Source of the DNA: Prauserella muralis
Lineage (GTDB): Bacteria > Actinomycetota > Actinomycetes > Mycobacteriales > Pseudonocardiaceae
Direction of reading: 5' to 3'
Assembly (NCBI RefSeq): GCF_003202285.1
Contig: NZ_MASW01000001.1
Coordinates: 372,001-436,000 of the forward strand
Length of the DNA: 64,000 bases
In this document: positions 45,634-53,868 of the stretch, one piece after another
Layout of the letters: every line of letters starts with the position of its first letter
How positions within the stretch are numbered: position 1 is the first letter of the stretch
The notes under the pieces: generated by a model
Database searches by the model: none
What the model was told of the DNA's origin: nothing
The model's input: only the letters and a program-made list of their open reading frames with translations
Position numbers and translations under genes: made by a program

Positions 45634-46400
45634 GGCTTCGTCACCAGCGCGAGCAGATGCTCCCGCTCCGGCCCCTTCACCAGCTTGGCCGCGGCCTCGA
45701 ACTCGGTCGGGCCCGCACCGTAGGAGGGGCAGTCGCGGGCGAGCGGGCAGGCGCCGCACGCGGGCTTGCGCGCGTGGCAGACGCGCCTTCCGTGGAAGAT
45801 CACGCGGTGGGAGAGCATCGTCCACTCCTTGCGCGGGATGAGGTCACCCACCTCCTGCTCGACCTTCACCGGGTCGTCCGCGGACGTCCAGCCCCAGCGG
45901 CGGACCAGCCTGCCGAAGTGGGTGTCCACGGTGATGCCGGGAACGCCGAACGCCTCGCCGAGCACCACGTTGGCCGTCTTGCGGCCGACGCCGGGCAGCT
46001 TCACCAGGTCGGCCAGCGTGCCCGGCACCTCGCCGTCGTGCCGCTCGACGAGCGCGGCGCCGAGGCCCATGAGCGAGGTCGCCTTGTTGCGGTAGAAGCC
46101 GGTCGGGCGGATCAGCTCCTCCAGCTCGGTGCGGTCGGCGCCCGCGTAGCCCGCCGCCGTGGGATAGCGGGCGAAGAGCGCAGGGGTCACCTGATTGACC
46201 CGCTCGTCGGTGCATTGCGCGGACAGGATGACGGCCACCAGCAGATCGAGCGGCGTGGTGAAGTCCAGTTCGCAGTGGGCATCCGGGTAGGCTTCGTCGA
46301 GGCGACGTTTCATTCGCCGCGCACGTCTCACCAGTGACAGCCTGGTTTCGGCGGCGAACGAACGACCCTTCCGGGGGGCTTGACCGACGGCTGACGACAC
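45630..46400 (-). CDS. nth: Endonuclease III (DNA glycosylase/AP lyase)
   Basis: The 256-residue enzyme removes oxidised pyrimidines from DNA. The helix-hairpin-helix [13 protein letters not shown] carries the catalytic Lys141; Asp159 is in TVDTHFGR. Four cysteines at 208, 215, 218 and 224 (spacing 6-2-5) bind the 4Fe-4S cluster. GTG 46400 is 6 bp after a -10 TAGGCT (46412-46407), so the transcript may be leaderless. It heads the four-gene run nth-thioredoxin-Nudix-marP. Counterpart of Rv3674c. Confidence 0.96.
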   Translation of the reverse strand: MSSAVGQAPRKGRSFAAETRLSLVRRARRMKRRLDEAYPDAHCELDFTTPLDLLVAVILSAQCTDERVNQVTPALFARYPTAAGYAGADRTELEELIRPTGFYRNKATSLMGLGAALVERHDGEVPGTLADLVKLPGVGRKTANVVLGEAFGVPGITVDTHFGRLVRRWGWTSADDPVKVEQEVGDLIPRKEWTMLSHRVIFHGRRVCHARKPACGACPLARDCPSYGAGPTEFEAAAKLVKGPEREHLLALVTKP

Positions 46401-46509
46401 CCCGCTAGCCTACGTGCGCCGTCCGATCGGTGGACACGTGCTTCACCGAGACCCGGCCACCACACAACCGGCGACCGTCCGAGACGCCACGAGTGAGGAT
46501 CTGAGTCTT

Positions 46510-46761
46510 ATGACCGTCTGGTTCGTCATCGCGGTGCCGCTCGTGGTCATGCTGTTCGCCCTCGGGATGGAACGCGTGGAGAACCGCCTGCGGCACGTGT
46601 CGGTGCGCGGCGAGGACGTCGAGGAGTTCCTGGAGCAGGCGCAGCCCGACGAGGTGCGCGCCCTCTACGGCCACGGCATCGGCCGCGCGCTCGAACTGTT
46701 CCGGCTGCGCAGGCTCGGCGGCAGGAGCGCCAAGCTCAAGACCCGGCGCGTGCGCAGCTAG
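46510..46761 (+). CDS. Small single-pass membrane protein (Rv3675 position)
   Basis: The 83-residue protein has one N-terminal membrane helix (about 3-20) and a basic cytoplasmic tail (HVSVRGEDVEEFLEQAQPDE, ending in many Arg and Lys). It lies divergent from nth and upstream of crp, the position of the membrane protein Rv3675. GAGG lies about 11 bases before ATG 46510. Function unknown. Confidence 0.72.
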   Translation: MTVWFVIAVPLVVMLFALGMERVENRLRHVSVRGEDVEEFLEQAQPDEVRALYGHGIGRALELFRLRRLGGRSAKLKTRRVRS

Positions 46762-46824
46762 GCCCTCCCGTCTCCCACCACCACCACCGCCCAAACGGAG
46801 ACGCTGCGCGTCGCAGGTTAGGCT

Positions 46825-46836
46825 GTCCGATCGGAC
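46825..46836. promoter_or_regulatory. Palindrome at the crp promoter
   Basis: GTCCGA/TCGGAC is a perfect 12-bp dyad directly after a -10 TAGGCT (46819-46824). It overlaps the expected start and leaves a leader of about 208 bases. The same 10-mer GTCCGATCGG recurs at 46421-46430 between nth and the small membrane protein gene. Confidence 0.5.
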
Positions 46837-47038
46837 GAGATCGATCCGGATGCCGCTTCAACAGGCAGTATCCGCGTGAACGCGGACAGGAACGCCTGGT
46901 GTCACCCGCACGGTGTGGGTTGCCCGCGCGGCGGCGAGCCGGGAAGCGATCTCGCGGGCACGCCCTACACTGCACGTAGTGATCGGCGACACGCTCCTCG
47001 CTGGCGAGGGGACAGTCGCTTCTCGAAGGAGGCACGAG

Positions 47039-47713
47039 GTGGACGAGACCCTGGCCCGGGCGGGCATTTTCCAGGGTGTGGAACCGGCAGCGGCCGAGGC
47101 GCTCGCGCAGACCTTGGAGACTGTGGAGTTTCCCAGGGGCCACGTGATCTTCAACGAGGGCGAGCCGGGCGACAAGCTCTACATCATCAAGTCCGGCAAG
47201 GTGAAGATCGGGCGCAAGTCGGCGGACGGCCGGGAGAACCTGTTCCAGATCATGGGGCCTTCCGACATGTTCGGTGAGCTGTCGATCTTCGACCCCGGAC
47301 CTCGCACCTCGACGGCGACCACGGTGACCGAGGTCAGCGCCGTGACGATGGACCGCCCCGCGCTCCGGCAGTGGATCTCGACGAGGCCGGAGATCGCCGA
47401 GCAACTGCTTCGCGTGGTCGCGCGGCGGCTGCGCCGCACGAACAACATGGTCGCCGAGCTGATCTTCACGGACGTTCCCGGCCGCGTGGCCAGGGCGCTG
47501 CTGCAGCTGGCGCAGCGGTTCGGCAGCCAGGAGGCCGGCCTGCTGCGGGTGACGCACGACCTGACGCAGGAGGAGATCGCCCAGTACGTCGGCGCCTCGC
47601 GCGAGACCGTCAACAAGGCGCTCGCTGACTTCGCGCACCGTGGCTGGCTGCGGCTGGAAGGCAAGAGCGTGCTGATCCTCGACCCGGAGCGGCTCGCGCG
47701 CCGCGCACGCTGA
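47039..47713 (+). CDS. crp: cAMP receptor protein Crp
   Basis: The 224-residue regulator has an N-terminal cAMP-binding domain with the phosphate cassette [14 protein letters not shown] and a C-terminal winged helix ([20 protein letters not shown]). Length and sequence closely match M. tuberculosis Crp (Rv3676), including [15 protein letters not shown] at the start. This fixes GTG 47039 behind AAGGAGG. It globally controls carbon and respiratory genes. A strong terminator follows, so it is probably monocistronic. Confidence 0.96.
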   Translation: MDETLARAGIFQGVEPAAAEALAQTLETVEFPRGHVIFNEGEPGDKLYIIKSGKVKIGRKSADGRENLFQIMGPSDMFGELSIFDPGPRTSTATTVTEVSAVTMDRPALRQWISTRPEIAEQLLRVVARRLRRTNNMVAELIFTDVPGRVARALLQLAQRFGSQEAGLLRVTHDLTQEEIAQYVGASRETVNKALADFAHRGWLRLEGKSVLILDPERLARRAR

Positions 47714-47751
47714 CCCGCCTGCCCGTCAGGAAGACGGCATCGAAGACAGAG

Positions 47752-47795
47752 CAAGGGGCCGGGCGCCACCCCCGACGTGGCGCACCGGCCCCTTG
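47752..47795 (+). terminator. Intrinsic terminator of crp
   Basis: An 18-bp stem (47752-47769 with 47777-47795, one bulged A) and a 7-base loop lie 38 bp after the crp stop, followed by TCTAT. Confidence 0.85.
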
Positions 47796-48062
47796 TCTAT
47801 GCGCGGACCATCCCCCGACAGCCCGCGCTCCCCGCCCTCCGGTGTAGGCCCCGACCCGAATCCGGAGGGAGACTTGGTTTCTTTTTCACTGTCAACGATC
47901 GCACGACCCCTACCCCGAAATTCAAGGCCGTTCACTCTCAAGGACGCGTGGCCGCCGGGTTTGATGCCCGAAACCGGCCCACCGTTACCTAACTGAGACA
48001 GTGATACCCGATCGGACGTATTTCACACCTGCTCGAGGCGTGTCGCTACCGAATAAATAACT
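47796..48062. other. Non-coding interval between crp and the MFS gene
   Basis: Apart from the crp terminator before it and the MFS promoter after it, I recognise nothing here. It is noticeably less GC-rich around 47875-48060, with a short T run (47879-47887). No open frame has convincing codon use. Confidence 0.4.
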
Positions 48063-48104
48063 GGTACTTGCGTACCACAGTGAGGCATACTGGTACGCGT
48101 GTCC
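48063..48104 (+). promoter_or_regulatory. Operator-promoter of the MFS gene
   Basis: A palindrome GGTAC-TTGC-GTACC (48063-48076) is followed by a partial second copy at 48092-48104. The -10 CATACT (48086-48091) lies between them. GTG 48099 is 8 bp past the -10, so the transcript is probably leaderless and the two half-related sites could bind a repressor. Confidence 0.5.
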
Positions 48105-49340
48105 CACTCCGCTTCCGACGGCCGCACGACGCTGGCCGACTACCGCGCGACGCTGAGTACGCCCGGGGCGTTGCGTCCCGTGGTGGCGTCGCTGCTCGCC
48201 CGCCTCCCGATCGCGATGATCGGCATTTCGGCGTTGCTGTACGTCCAGCACGAGACCGGCTCCTTCGCCACCGCGGGCCTGGTGTCGGCAAGCTCGCTGG
48301 TCGGGGTGTCCGTGGGCTCGGTGGTGCAGGGCAGGCTCATCGACCGCTTCGGTCCCACCCGGCCGCTGCTGCTGGTGGCCGCGTTGTTCACACTCTTCAT
48401 GGCCGCCGTGGTCACCGCGATCGAGGCACATGCGCCGGCGCCGGTGCTGGTCGCGCTCGCCGCGGGCATCGGCATCACCGAACCGATGACGGGTTCGGCG
48501 TCGCGGGCGCTGTGGACGCGGCTGCTGCCGCCGGGACCCACACGTAACGCCGCGTTCTCGTACGAGGCCATCAGCATGGAGGTGTTCTTCATCCTGGGGC
48601 CGGGCCTGGCCGGGGTGCTCATCACCGCCCCCTGGCCGGGCACGGGCATGGTCCTCGGCGCGACGTGCATGGTCACGGGCGCGGTGTCGTTCGCGCTGAG
48701 CCCTCCGGTGCGGGCGTGGGGCCCGGCCGAGCGCACCGGAGGACGGTTGCTCGGAGCGCTCGCCAGCCCGGGGATGCGCACGCTGGCCCTCGCCGCGCTC
48801 GGCTTCGGCATGGTGATCGGCTTCGTCGAGGTCGCCGTGCCCGCCGCCGCCGAGCAGGCGGGTGCGGTGGCGATCGGCGGGCTGCTGCTGTCGCTGTGGT
48901 CGGTGAGCTCGGTGGGCTTCGGCGTCGCCTACAGCCTGCGCCCGTGGCCACGGCCGATGCGGGTGCGGCTTCCCGTCCTGCTCGCGGCGTTCGGGCTGCT
49001 CGTCGGCCTGCTGGCGGTGCCGTCGACGCTGTGGGGGCTGGCGCTGGCGATGCTCGCCGCGGGTGCCCTCATCACGCCGCAGTCGACGGCGCACTCGGCG
49101 GCGATCGAGCTGGTGGCTCCGGAGGGCACGGCGGCGGAGGCCTTCGGCTGGGTGCTCACGGCGATCACGCTGGGGCTGGCGTTCGGCCAGTCGGCGAGCG
49201 GCTACCTGGTGGAGCACAGCGGGCCACCCGCCGCGTTCCTCGCCGCCACCGGGTGCGCGCTGGTACTGGCCGGGGTCGTGTGGCTGCTGCGCCACACGGT
49301 TCGCACCCCGGAGCCGAGCCCGACCCCGGTGACCGCCTGA
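48099..49340 (+). CDS. MFS transporter
   Basis: The 413-residue protein has 12 predicted membrane helices. The loop after helix 2 contains GRLIDRFGPTRPLLL, the MFS signature GxxxDrxGxrr. It is of the drug-efflux or general SetA-like type; the substrate is unknown. It is absent from the corresponding mycobacterial interval between crp and Rv3677c, so it is an insertion. The upstream palindromes suggest repressor control. Confidence 0.85.
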   Translation: MSHSASDGRTTLADYRATLSTPGALRPVVASLLARLPIAMIGISALLYVQHETGSFATAGLVSASSLVGVSVGSVVQGRLIDRFGPTRPLLLVAALFTLFMAAVVTAIEAHAPAPVLVALAAGIGITEPMTGSASRALWTRLLPPGPTRNAAFSYEAISMEVFFILGPGLAGVLITAPWPGTGMVLGATCMVTGAVSFALSPPVRAWGPAERTGGRLLGALASPGMRTLALAALGFGMVIGFVEVAVPAAAEQAGAVAIGGLLLSLWSVSSVGFGVAYSLRPWPRPMRVRLPVLLAAFGLLVGLLAVPSTLWGLALAMLAAGALITPQSTAHSAAIELVAPEGTAAEAFGWVLTAITLGLAFGQSASGYLVEHSGPPAAFLAATGCALVLAGVVWLLRHTVRTPEPSPTPVTA

Positions 49341-49352
49341 GCCCCCACACAC

Positions 49353-49443
49353 CTCCCCAATGCGGCATTGGTAGCGCTCAACGCCACGAATGCCGCATTG
49401 GTGGCGCTCAACGCTACGAATGTGGCATTGGGGAGCTTGGGGC
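49353..49443. repeat. Triple-motif intergenic repeat, copy 2
   Basis: The 11-bp motifs lie at 49359-49369, 49389-49399 and 49419-49429 with 19-bp spacers, flanked by CTCCCC and GGGGAGCTTGGGGC as in copy 1 (325-415). The spacers differ in sequence from copy 1 but again form hairpins (GTGGCG/CGCTAC around CTCAA). The element again lies between convergent genes, running up to the stop codon of the next gene. Confidence 0.85.
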
Positions 49444-50222
49444 TAGGGCTCGGAGCGGAGGTACTCCAGCTGGGCCACCACGCTCGCCTCGGCAGGGCCC
49501 CACAGCGACCGGTCGACGTCGGCGTAGACGACCTCCACGACCTGCCTCGGTGTCGCGTCCGGTCCGAGCTGCCGCAACGCCGCTCGCACCTGGTCGAGCC
49601 GCTGCTCGCGGTGCTGTGAGTACTGCCGTGCCGTGGCCGGGAGGTCGGCCAGCTCGGGACCGTGGCCGGGCAGGCCGAGCGCGCCCTCCGGCAGCGCGCG
49701 CAGCGTCCGCAGCGAGCGCAGGTAGTCACCGAGGTCGGACAGGATCGTCGTGCCCCTGCCGAGCACCGTGTCGCCGGTCAGCACGTGCGAGCGGCCGCCG
49801 TGGGCCAGATGCAGGGTCACCGAGTCAGCGGTGTGACCCGGCGTGTGCAGCACCTCGATCTCCAGCCCGGCCGCGGTCACGACGTCCTCGTGCGTGATCG
49901 GCGCGGCGCCACGGCACAGGCCGGGATCGAACGCGCGCACCGGAGCGCCCACCCGCTCGGCCAGCCAGGGGGCGCCCTCCGAGTGGTCGGGGTGGTGGTG
50001 CGTGAGCAGGATCAGCTCGACGTCACCGGTCAGCTCGGTGAGCAGGCCCAGATGCTCGGGATCCTCGTAGCCGGGGTCCACGACGACACAGCCGCGCGCG
50101 CCGGGGCCGCGCAGCACCCACGTGTTGGTGCCCTCCAGGGTCATCGTCGACGGGTTGTTCTCCAGCAGCACCGACGCCACGGACGAGACCGGGCGCAGCA
50201 CGCCGTACGCGGGATGGGTCAC
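49443..50222 (-). CDS. Metallo-beta-lactamase-fold hydrolase (Rv3677c, LACTB2-like)
   Basis: The 259-residue protein has the zinc motif THHHPDHSEG (about 73-82), a second ligand region HTPGHTADSV and Asp in LTGDTVLG, with the C-terminal GHGPE. A C-terminal winged-helix-like tail is typical of LACTB2-type proteins, some of which are endoribonucleases or thioesterases. The GTG start overlaps the upstream Nudix stop by 4 bp. Counterpart of Rv3677c. Substrate unknown. Confidence 0.88.
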   Translation of the reverse strand: MTHPAYGVLRPVSSVASVLLENNPSTMTLEGTNTWVLRGPGARGCVVVDPGYEDPEHLGLLTELTGDVELILLTHHHPDHSEGAPWLAERVGAPVRAFDPGLCRGAAPITHEDVVTAAGLEIEVLHTPGHTADSVTLHLAHGGRSHVLTGDTVLGRGTTILSDLGDYLRSLRTLRALPEGALGLPGHGPELADLPATARQYSQHREQRLDQVRAALRQLGPDATPRQVVEVVYADVDRSLWGPAEASVVAQLEYLRSEP

Positions 50223-51031
50223 GGCAGCTCCACTCGTACCTGGTCACCGTCGACCACCAGCCGCGGGGTGATCTTCGGGATCGGTTTCGTCGTGGCCAGC
50301 ACCTCGGCGACCGAGGCGCACTCGGCCAGTTCGCCCAGCACGTACCACGTGGGCGGCATCAGGATGCTGCGCCCGGCCTCGGCGTCGGCGATCGCGTCGC
50401 GCGGGCGCTGCCAGCCCGACGACTCCGCCTCGGTGGTCTCGCCGTCGGCGTGCTGGCCCCGCGGCAGCGCGGCGACGAAGAACCGCGCGTCGTAGCGGCG
50501 CGGCTCCTGCTCCGGGGTCACCCAGTTCGCCCACGGCCGCAACAGGTCCGCCCGCAGCGTCAGGCCGGCGTCATTGAGGAACCCGGCCAGCGACAGCTCG
50601 CGCGACACCAGCGCGCGCCGGGCGGCGGCGTAGTCGGCGGTGTCGCCGACGACCGCCTCCGCGGAGCCCGCCAGCAGCACGCCCGACTCCTCGAACGTCT
50701 CCCGCACGGCCGCGCAGACGAGCGCGCTGGCCAGGGACACGGAACAGCCGAACCACTCGGCCCACTGCCGCGGTGGCGGACCCGCCCAGCGCACCGACGC
50801 GTCGGCGTCGCGCTCGTCGACTCCGCCACCGGGGAACACGGTCATCCCGGCGGCGAAGGCCATCGCGGCGACCCGGCGCTGGAGGAACACCTCGACACCG
50901 CCGCCGTCGGTGCCGCCCGCGTCGCGCAGCAGCATCACCGTGGCGGCGTCCCTGGGCTCCGCGGGCCGCGCAGGCGGCTTCGACGGCAGGGACAGCACCG
51001 ACTCCTTGGGCACGTGAAAGGTGGCGGACAC
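50219..51031 (-). CDS. Nudix hydrolase with split Nudix box (NUDT19/RNU type)
   Basis: The 270-residue protein carries FPGGGVDERD, then an insertion of about 35 residues, then CAAVRETFEESGVLL, giving the interrupted Nudix box of the NUDT19-like branch. Those enzymes often act on CoA or nucleotide derivatives. GTG 51031 was chosen by similarity of spacing; upstream in-frame codons overlap the previous gene's 3' end. It is coupled to the metallo-beta-lactamase gene by a 4-bp overlap. Confidence 0.85.
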   Translation of the reverse strand: MSATFHVPKESVLSLPSKPPARPAEPRDAATVMLLRDAGGTDGGGVEVFLQRRVAAMAFAAGMTVFPGGGVDERDADASVRWAGPPPRQWAEWFGCSVSLASALVCAAVRETFEESGVLLAGSAEAVVGDTADYAAARRALVSRELSLAGFLNDAGLTLRADLLRPWANWVTPEQEPRRYDARFFVAALPRGQHADGETTEAESSGWQRPRDAIADAEAGRSILMPPTWYVLGELAECASVAEVLATTKPIPKITPRLVVDGDQVRVELP

Positions 51032-51071
51032 GTCCCGCAAGATACCCCGGCCCCCGGAGGGCGGCCGGTGG

Positions 51072-52250
51072 TCAGGCACCCGAGAAGCCGTCCGCCCAAT
51101 GCTGTTCGGCACCGTTCATCCTGGCCTTGGCCGCCTCGGCGCGCTCGCGCTCGGCCAGCTCGGCGTGCAGCTCCCGCAGCAGCTGCCGGTCGCGCTCGGA
51201 CAGCTGCGGGTCGTCGAGGTCGAGCTCCGGTAGCTCCACCACGTCGCCGGACCCGCCGTTGACCCCGGCGATCAGGCGGCCCTTCTCCGGGTCCTCGGCG
51301 ATGGCCGCGCGCAGCTGCGCGACCTCCTCCTTGGTCATCTCCGTGGTGGCCGCGGCGCGGTTCTCCCGCTCGGCGGGGCCGGGCTCGGGCTCGGCCTGCT
51401 CGCCGGACTCGGCCTTCGCCACTGGCGCGGGCTCAGGCTGGGACTGCGGCTGGGGCTGGGGTTCCGGCTGCTGAGCCACCCTCGGGGCAGCTACGGCAGG
51501 CTCCTCGAAGTCGGGAGCGGCGTGGGCGGGTTCCCTGGACGCCTCCGCGGCGGTGTGCGCGCCGCCCGCGGCTCTCGCCCGCGGCGCACGGGACGACCAC
51601 GACGCCGAACCGCCGGAGGACTGGCCCGTGGCCAGCCACACCGGGGTCGCCGCGGCCAGCGCCGCCTCGTGGTACTCGGTCCGCTCGGCGCCGGGTCCGG
51701 TCACCTCGACGACGGAGCGGATACCCGACCGGCGCAGCGCGTCGTCGACGCGGAACGCGACGGCGGGCGGGTGCGCCTCGGGGCCGACCTCGACGAGCAC
51801 CACCCGGGTCGGCAGTGGGCCGGGCACGCTGCCCGCGGGGGTGTTGCGCCACACGGCGTGCACCGAACGCAGGTCCGGCAGCACCTCCAGCGTGCGCCCG
51901 AGGGCTTCGGAGATCCCCCGCTCCGGCTCGTTCTCCCTGCTGAACCGGTGGGTGTAACCGGGGACGGCTTCGCCGACGGTGAGCTGGTCGGCCAGTGAGG
52001 CGTCCGACCGGCTCATCTCCAGCACGAGGGCCAGCTCACGCTGCTCGGGTGGCCGGACCATGATCCGGCCCGCGATCAGCGCGCCCGTGGTGAGTTCGGC
52101 CGCGTCGTCCAGGTGCGAGCGGGCGACGAGCTCCCGTGCCTCCGAGAGCGCGCTGTCGTCCAGGCGACCTGCCAGCGCCAGCAGGACGTTGTGCAGTCGC
52201 AGCGGAACCGCGAAGCCGTCCTTGGGCAGGCCATCGTGGACATCCACCAT
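51072..52250 (-). CDS. Large hypothetical protein with disordered acidic linker
   Basis: The 392-residue protein starts at ATG 52250 behind GGAGGGAG. Residues 1-210 form a globular alpha/beta part with VVLVEVGPEAHPPAVAFRVDDALRR. Residues about 215-330 are low-complexity, with Pro-Gln-Glu repeats. The C-terminus (about 340-392) is a charged helix (LSERDRQLLRELHAELAERE). I recognise no family. It pairs with the next upstream gene (36-bp gap) and both are absent from the equivalent mycobacterial interval. Confidence 0.7.
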   Translation of the reverse strand: MVDVHDGLPKDGFAVPLRLHNVLLALAGRLDDSALSEARELVARSHLDDAAELTTGALIAGRIMVRPPEQRELALVLEMSRSDASLADQLTVGEAVPGYTHRFSRENEPERGISEALGRTLEVLPDLRSVHAVWRNTPAGSVPGPLPTRVVLVEVGPEAHPPAVAFRVDDALRRSGIRSVVEVTGPGAERTEYHEAALAAATPVWLATGQSSGGSASWSSRAPRARAAGGAHTAAEASREPAHAAPDFEEPAVAAPRVAQQPEPQPQPQSQPEPAPVAKAESGEQAEPEPGPAERENRAAATTEMTKEEVAQLRAAIAEDPEKGRLIAGVNGGSGDVVELPELDLDDPQLSERDRQLLRELHAELAERERAEAAKARMNGAEQHWADGFSGA

Positions 52251-52286
52251 CGCCGGTCTCCCTCCAGCCCGCTGGCCGAGCGAGCG

Positions 52287-52919
52287 TTACGCGGGTACGA
52301 GTTCGTGGTGACCGGCGTCCACGGAGCCCACGCACACGAACCGCGAGTTCGCGAGCGCCGCCCGGTGATAGGCGGGCAGGTCCATCTGTGCGGGCAGAAC
52401 CTCGACGCTGGGCGCCTCGTCGCCCAGCACGCGGAGAACCCGCTGCAGCTCCCCAGCGAGGCGCGGGAGCCCGGACACGGCGGTGACCAGCAGCACGCGC
52501 TTGGGCTCATGCTCACCGGTACCACGGTCGTGTCGCCAGCTCTCCCGGACCTCTCCCACATCCGGGCGGCCACGCAACGTTGCGTGAACCACCACGGACA
52601 CCGAATCGACGGTGTTCACCCAATCGGGTGCACCCGTCGTGAATGTGTACCTGTTCTCGGCAGAGGCGTCTACCCCAAGCGTGGAACTCACCTGGTGCCA
52701 GTCGGCTCCATGGGGAATCAGACCGGCGACCAGCAGGCGATACTCCGCTTGGTCCAGGTCAATCCTGTGCTTGAGCAAAGACTTCGGCAGGGTGCGCGCG
52801 AGCGTGCCCATCGCACCCTCTCCCAGCCAGTCGCGGAACCGCCAGAGCATCTGGTCGGGCATGCGGCCCGCCAGACGCAGGAGCAGTTCGTGGCATGCGT
52901 GCTCGATGTCCGGATCCAT
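52287..52919 (-). CDS. Hypothetical protein, partner of the preceding gene
   Basis: The 210-residue soluble protein has an N-terminal helical domain (ELLLRLAGRMPDQMLWRFRDWLGEG) and a second half with VLLVTAVSGLPRLAGELQRVL and SVEVLPAQMDLPAYHRAA, suggesting a Rossmann-like fold. No catalytic motif is recognised. It starts 4 bp downstream of the RidA gene's stop and is followed 36 bp later by the large hypothetical gene, so all are probably one operon. Confidence 0.68.
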   Translation of the reverse strand: MDPDIEHACHELLLRLAGRMPDQMLWRFRDWLGEGAMGTLARTLPKSLLKHRIDLDQAEYRLLVAGLIPHGADWHQVSSTLGVDASAENRYTFTTGAPDWVNTVDSVSVVVHATLRGRPDVGEVRESWRHDRGTGEHEPKRVLLVTAVSGLPRLAGELQRVLRVLGDEAPSVEVLPAQMDLPAYHRAALANSRFVCVGSVDAGHHELVPA

Positions 52920-52922
52920 AGT

Positions 52923-53378
52923 TCAGCTCACCTCGACGATCAGCTCGACCTCGACCGGGGCGCCCAGCGGCAGCTCCGCGACCCCCACCGCGGCGCGGGC
53001 GTGCGCACCCGCGTCCCCGAAAACCTCACCCAGCAACTCCGACGCCCCGTTGATCACGGCGGGCTGGCCGGTGAACCCCTCGGCGGAGGCCACGAACCCG
53101 GTGACCTTGACGATGCGCCGCACCGAGTCGATGCCCACCAGGCCGTGCACGGCAGCCAGCGCGTTGAGCGTGGCCGTCCGCGCGTGCTGCTTGGCCTCCT
53201 CGGGACTCACCTCGGCGCCGACCTTGCCGCTGGCCGCCAGCGAGCCGTCGACGAACGGCAACTGCCCCGACGTGTAGACGTGCGAGCCCGTGCGCACCGC
53301 GGGGATGTACGCGGCGACCGGCGCGGCCACACCGGGCAGTTCGATACCGAGCTCCGCGAGCCTCGCGCTCCAGCTCAC
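52923..53378 (-). CDS. RidA-family enamine/imine deaminase (Rv3678c type)
   Basis: The 151-residue protein is of the YjgF/YER057c/UK114 fold, whose members clear reactive enamines and imines. GSHVYTSGQLP and the C-terminal GAPVEVELIVEVS are typical. The substrate-binding arginine usually found near residue 105 is not obvious, so it may belong to a non-deaminating Rid subgroup. GTG 53378 gives the family length and begins 5 bp after the small DUF4177 gene. Confidence 0.88.
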   Translation of the reverse strand: MSWSARLAELGIELPGVAAPVAAYIPAVRTGSHVYTSGQLPFVDGSLAASGKVGAEVSPEEAKQHARTATLNALAAVHGLVGIDSVRRIVKVTGFVASAEGFTGQPAVINGASELLGEVFGDAGAHARAAVGVAELPLGAPVEVELIVEVS

Positions 53379-53383
53379 CGGGC

Positions 53384-53545
53384 TCAGCCCTTCGGCCGCT
53401 TCAGGTAGGCGACGTGCTGCTCGCCGCTCGGGTTGGGCAGCACGGTGACCAGTTCCCAGCCGTCCTCGCCCCACTGGTCGAGGATCTGCTTCGTCGCGTG
53501 GATCAGCAGCGGAACGGTGGCGTACTCCCACTTCGTGGCACTCAT
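53384..53545 (-). CDS. 53-residue DUF4177 protein (Rv3678A type)
   Basis: A short frame from ATG 53545 to TGA 53384-53386 encodes MSATKWEYATVPL...GWELVTVLPN, the compact DUF4177 fold (W-E-Y near the start, GWELV in the middle). It lies immediately before the RidA gene, exactly where mycobacteria carry Rv3678A. Function unknown; the family may bind partner proteins. Confidence 0.85.
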   Translation of the reverse strand: MSATKWEYATVPLLIHATKQILDQWGEDGWELVTVLPNPSGEQHVAYLKRPKG

Positions 53546-53587
53546 GGCCGACACCCTAACGGGCTGCGGCCAGTACCGTCTCCGCGT

Positions 53588-53836
53588 GTGGAGACATGGC
53601 GGATCGTCGCTGCCGCGCTGCTGGCGGTCGTGGGTGTCGTCGGCGTGCTGATCGTCATGGCCAAGGCGCGGGAGCGCACCGGCAGCTCGGCCACGGTGGC
53701 GGTGACCGGCCTCGTGGCCTTCACCACGCTCGCCGTGCTCTGCGTCCTCGCGCTCACCGTGCTGCCCGCCGCGCTGACCTGGGGACTCGTCGTCGCCGTC
53801 GCGGCGACCGTCGGCGTGCTCGCGCTCGCGAGCTGA
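53588..53836 (+). CDS. Small membrane protein
   Basis: The 82-residue protein from GTG 53588 has two to three hydrophobic segments (about 5-22, 38-58, 60-80) joined by a short basic loop KARERTGSS. It lies 32 bp upstream of the ArsA-like pair on the same strand. No family recognised. A leaderless start is possible. Confidence 0.6.
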   Translation: METWRIVAAALLAVVGVVGVLIVMAKARERTGSSATVAVTGLVAFTTLAVLCVLALTVLPAALTWGLVVAVAATVGVLALAS

Positions 53837-53868
53837 ACGCGTCCGCCGCCGTGGCTTACGCTGCGTAG

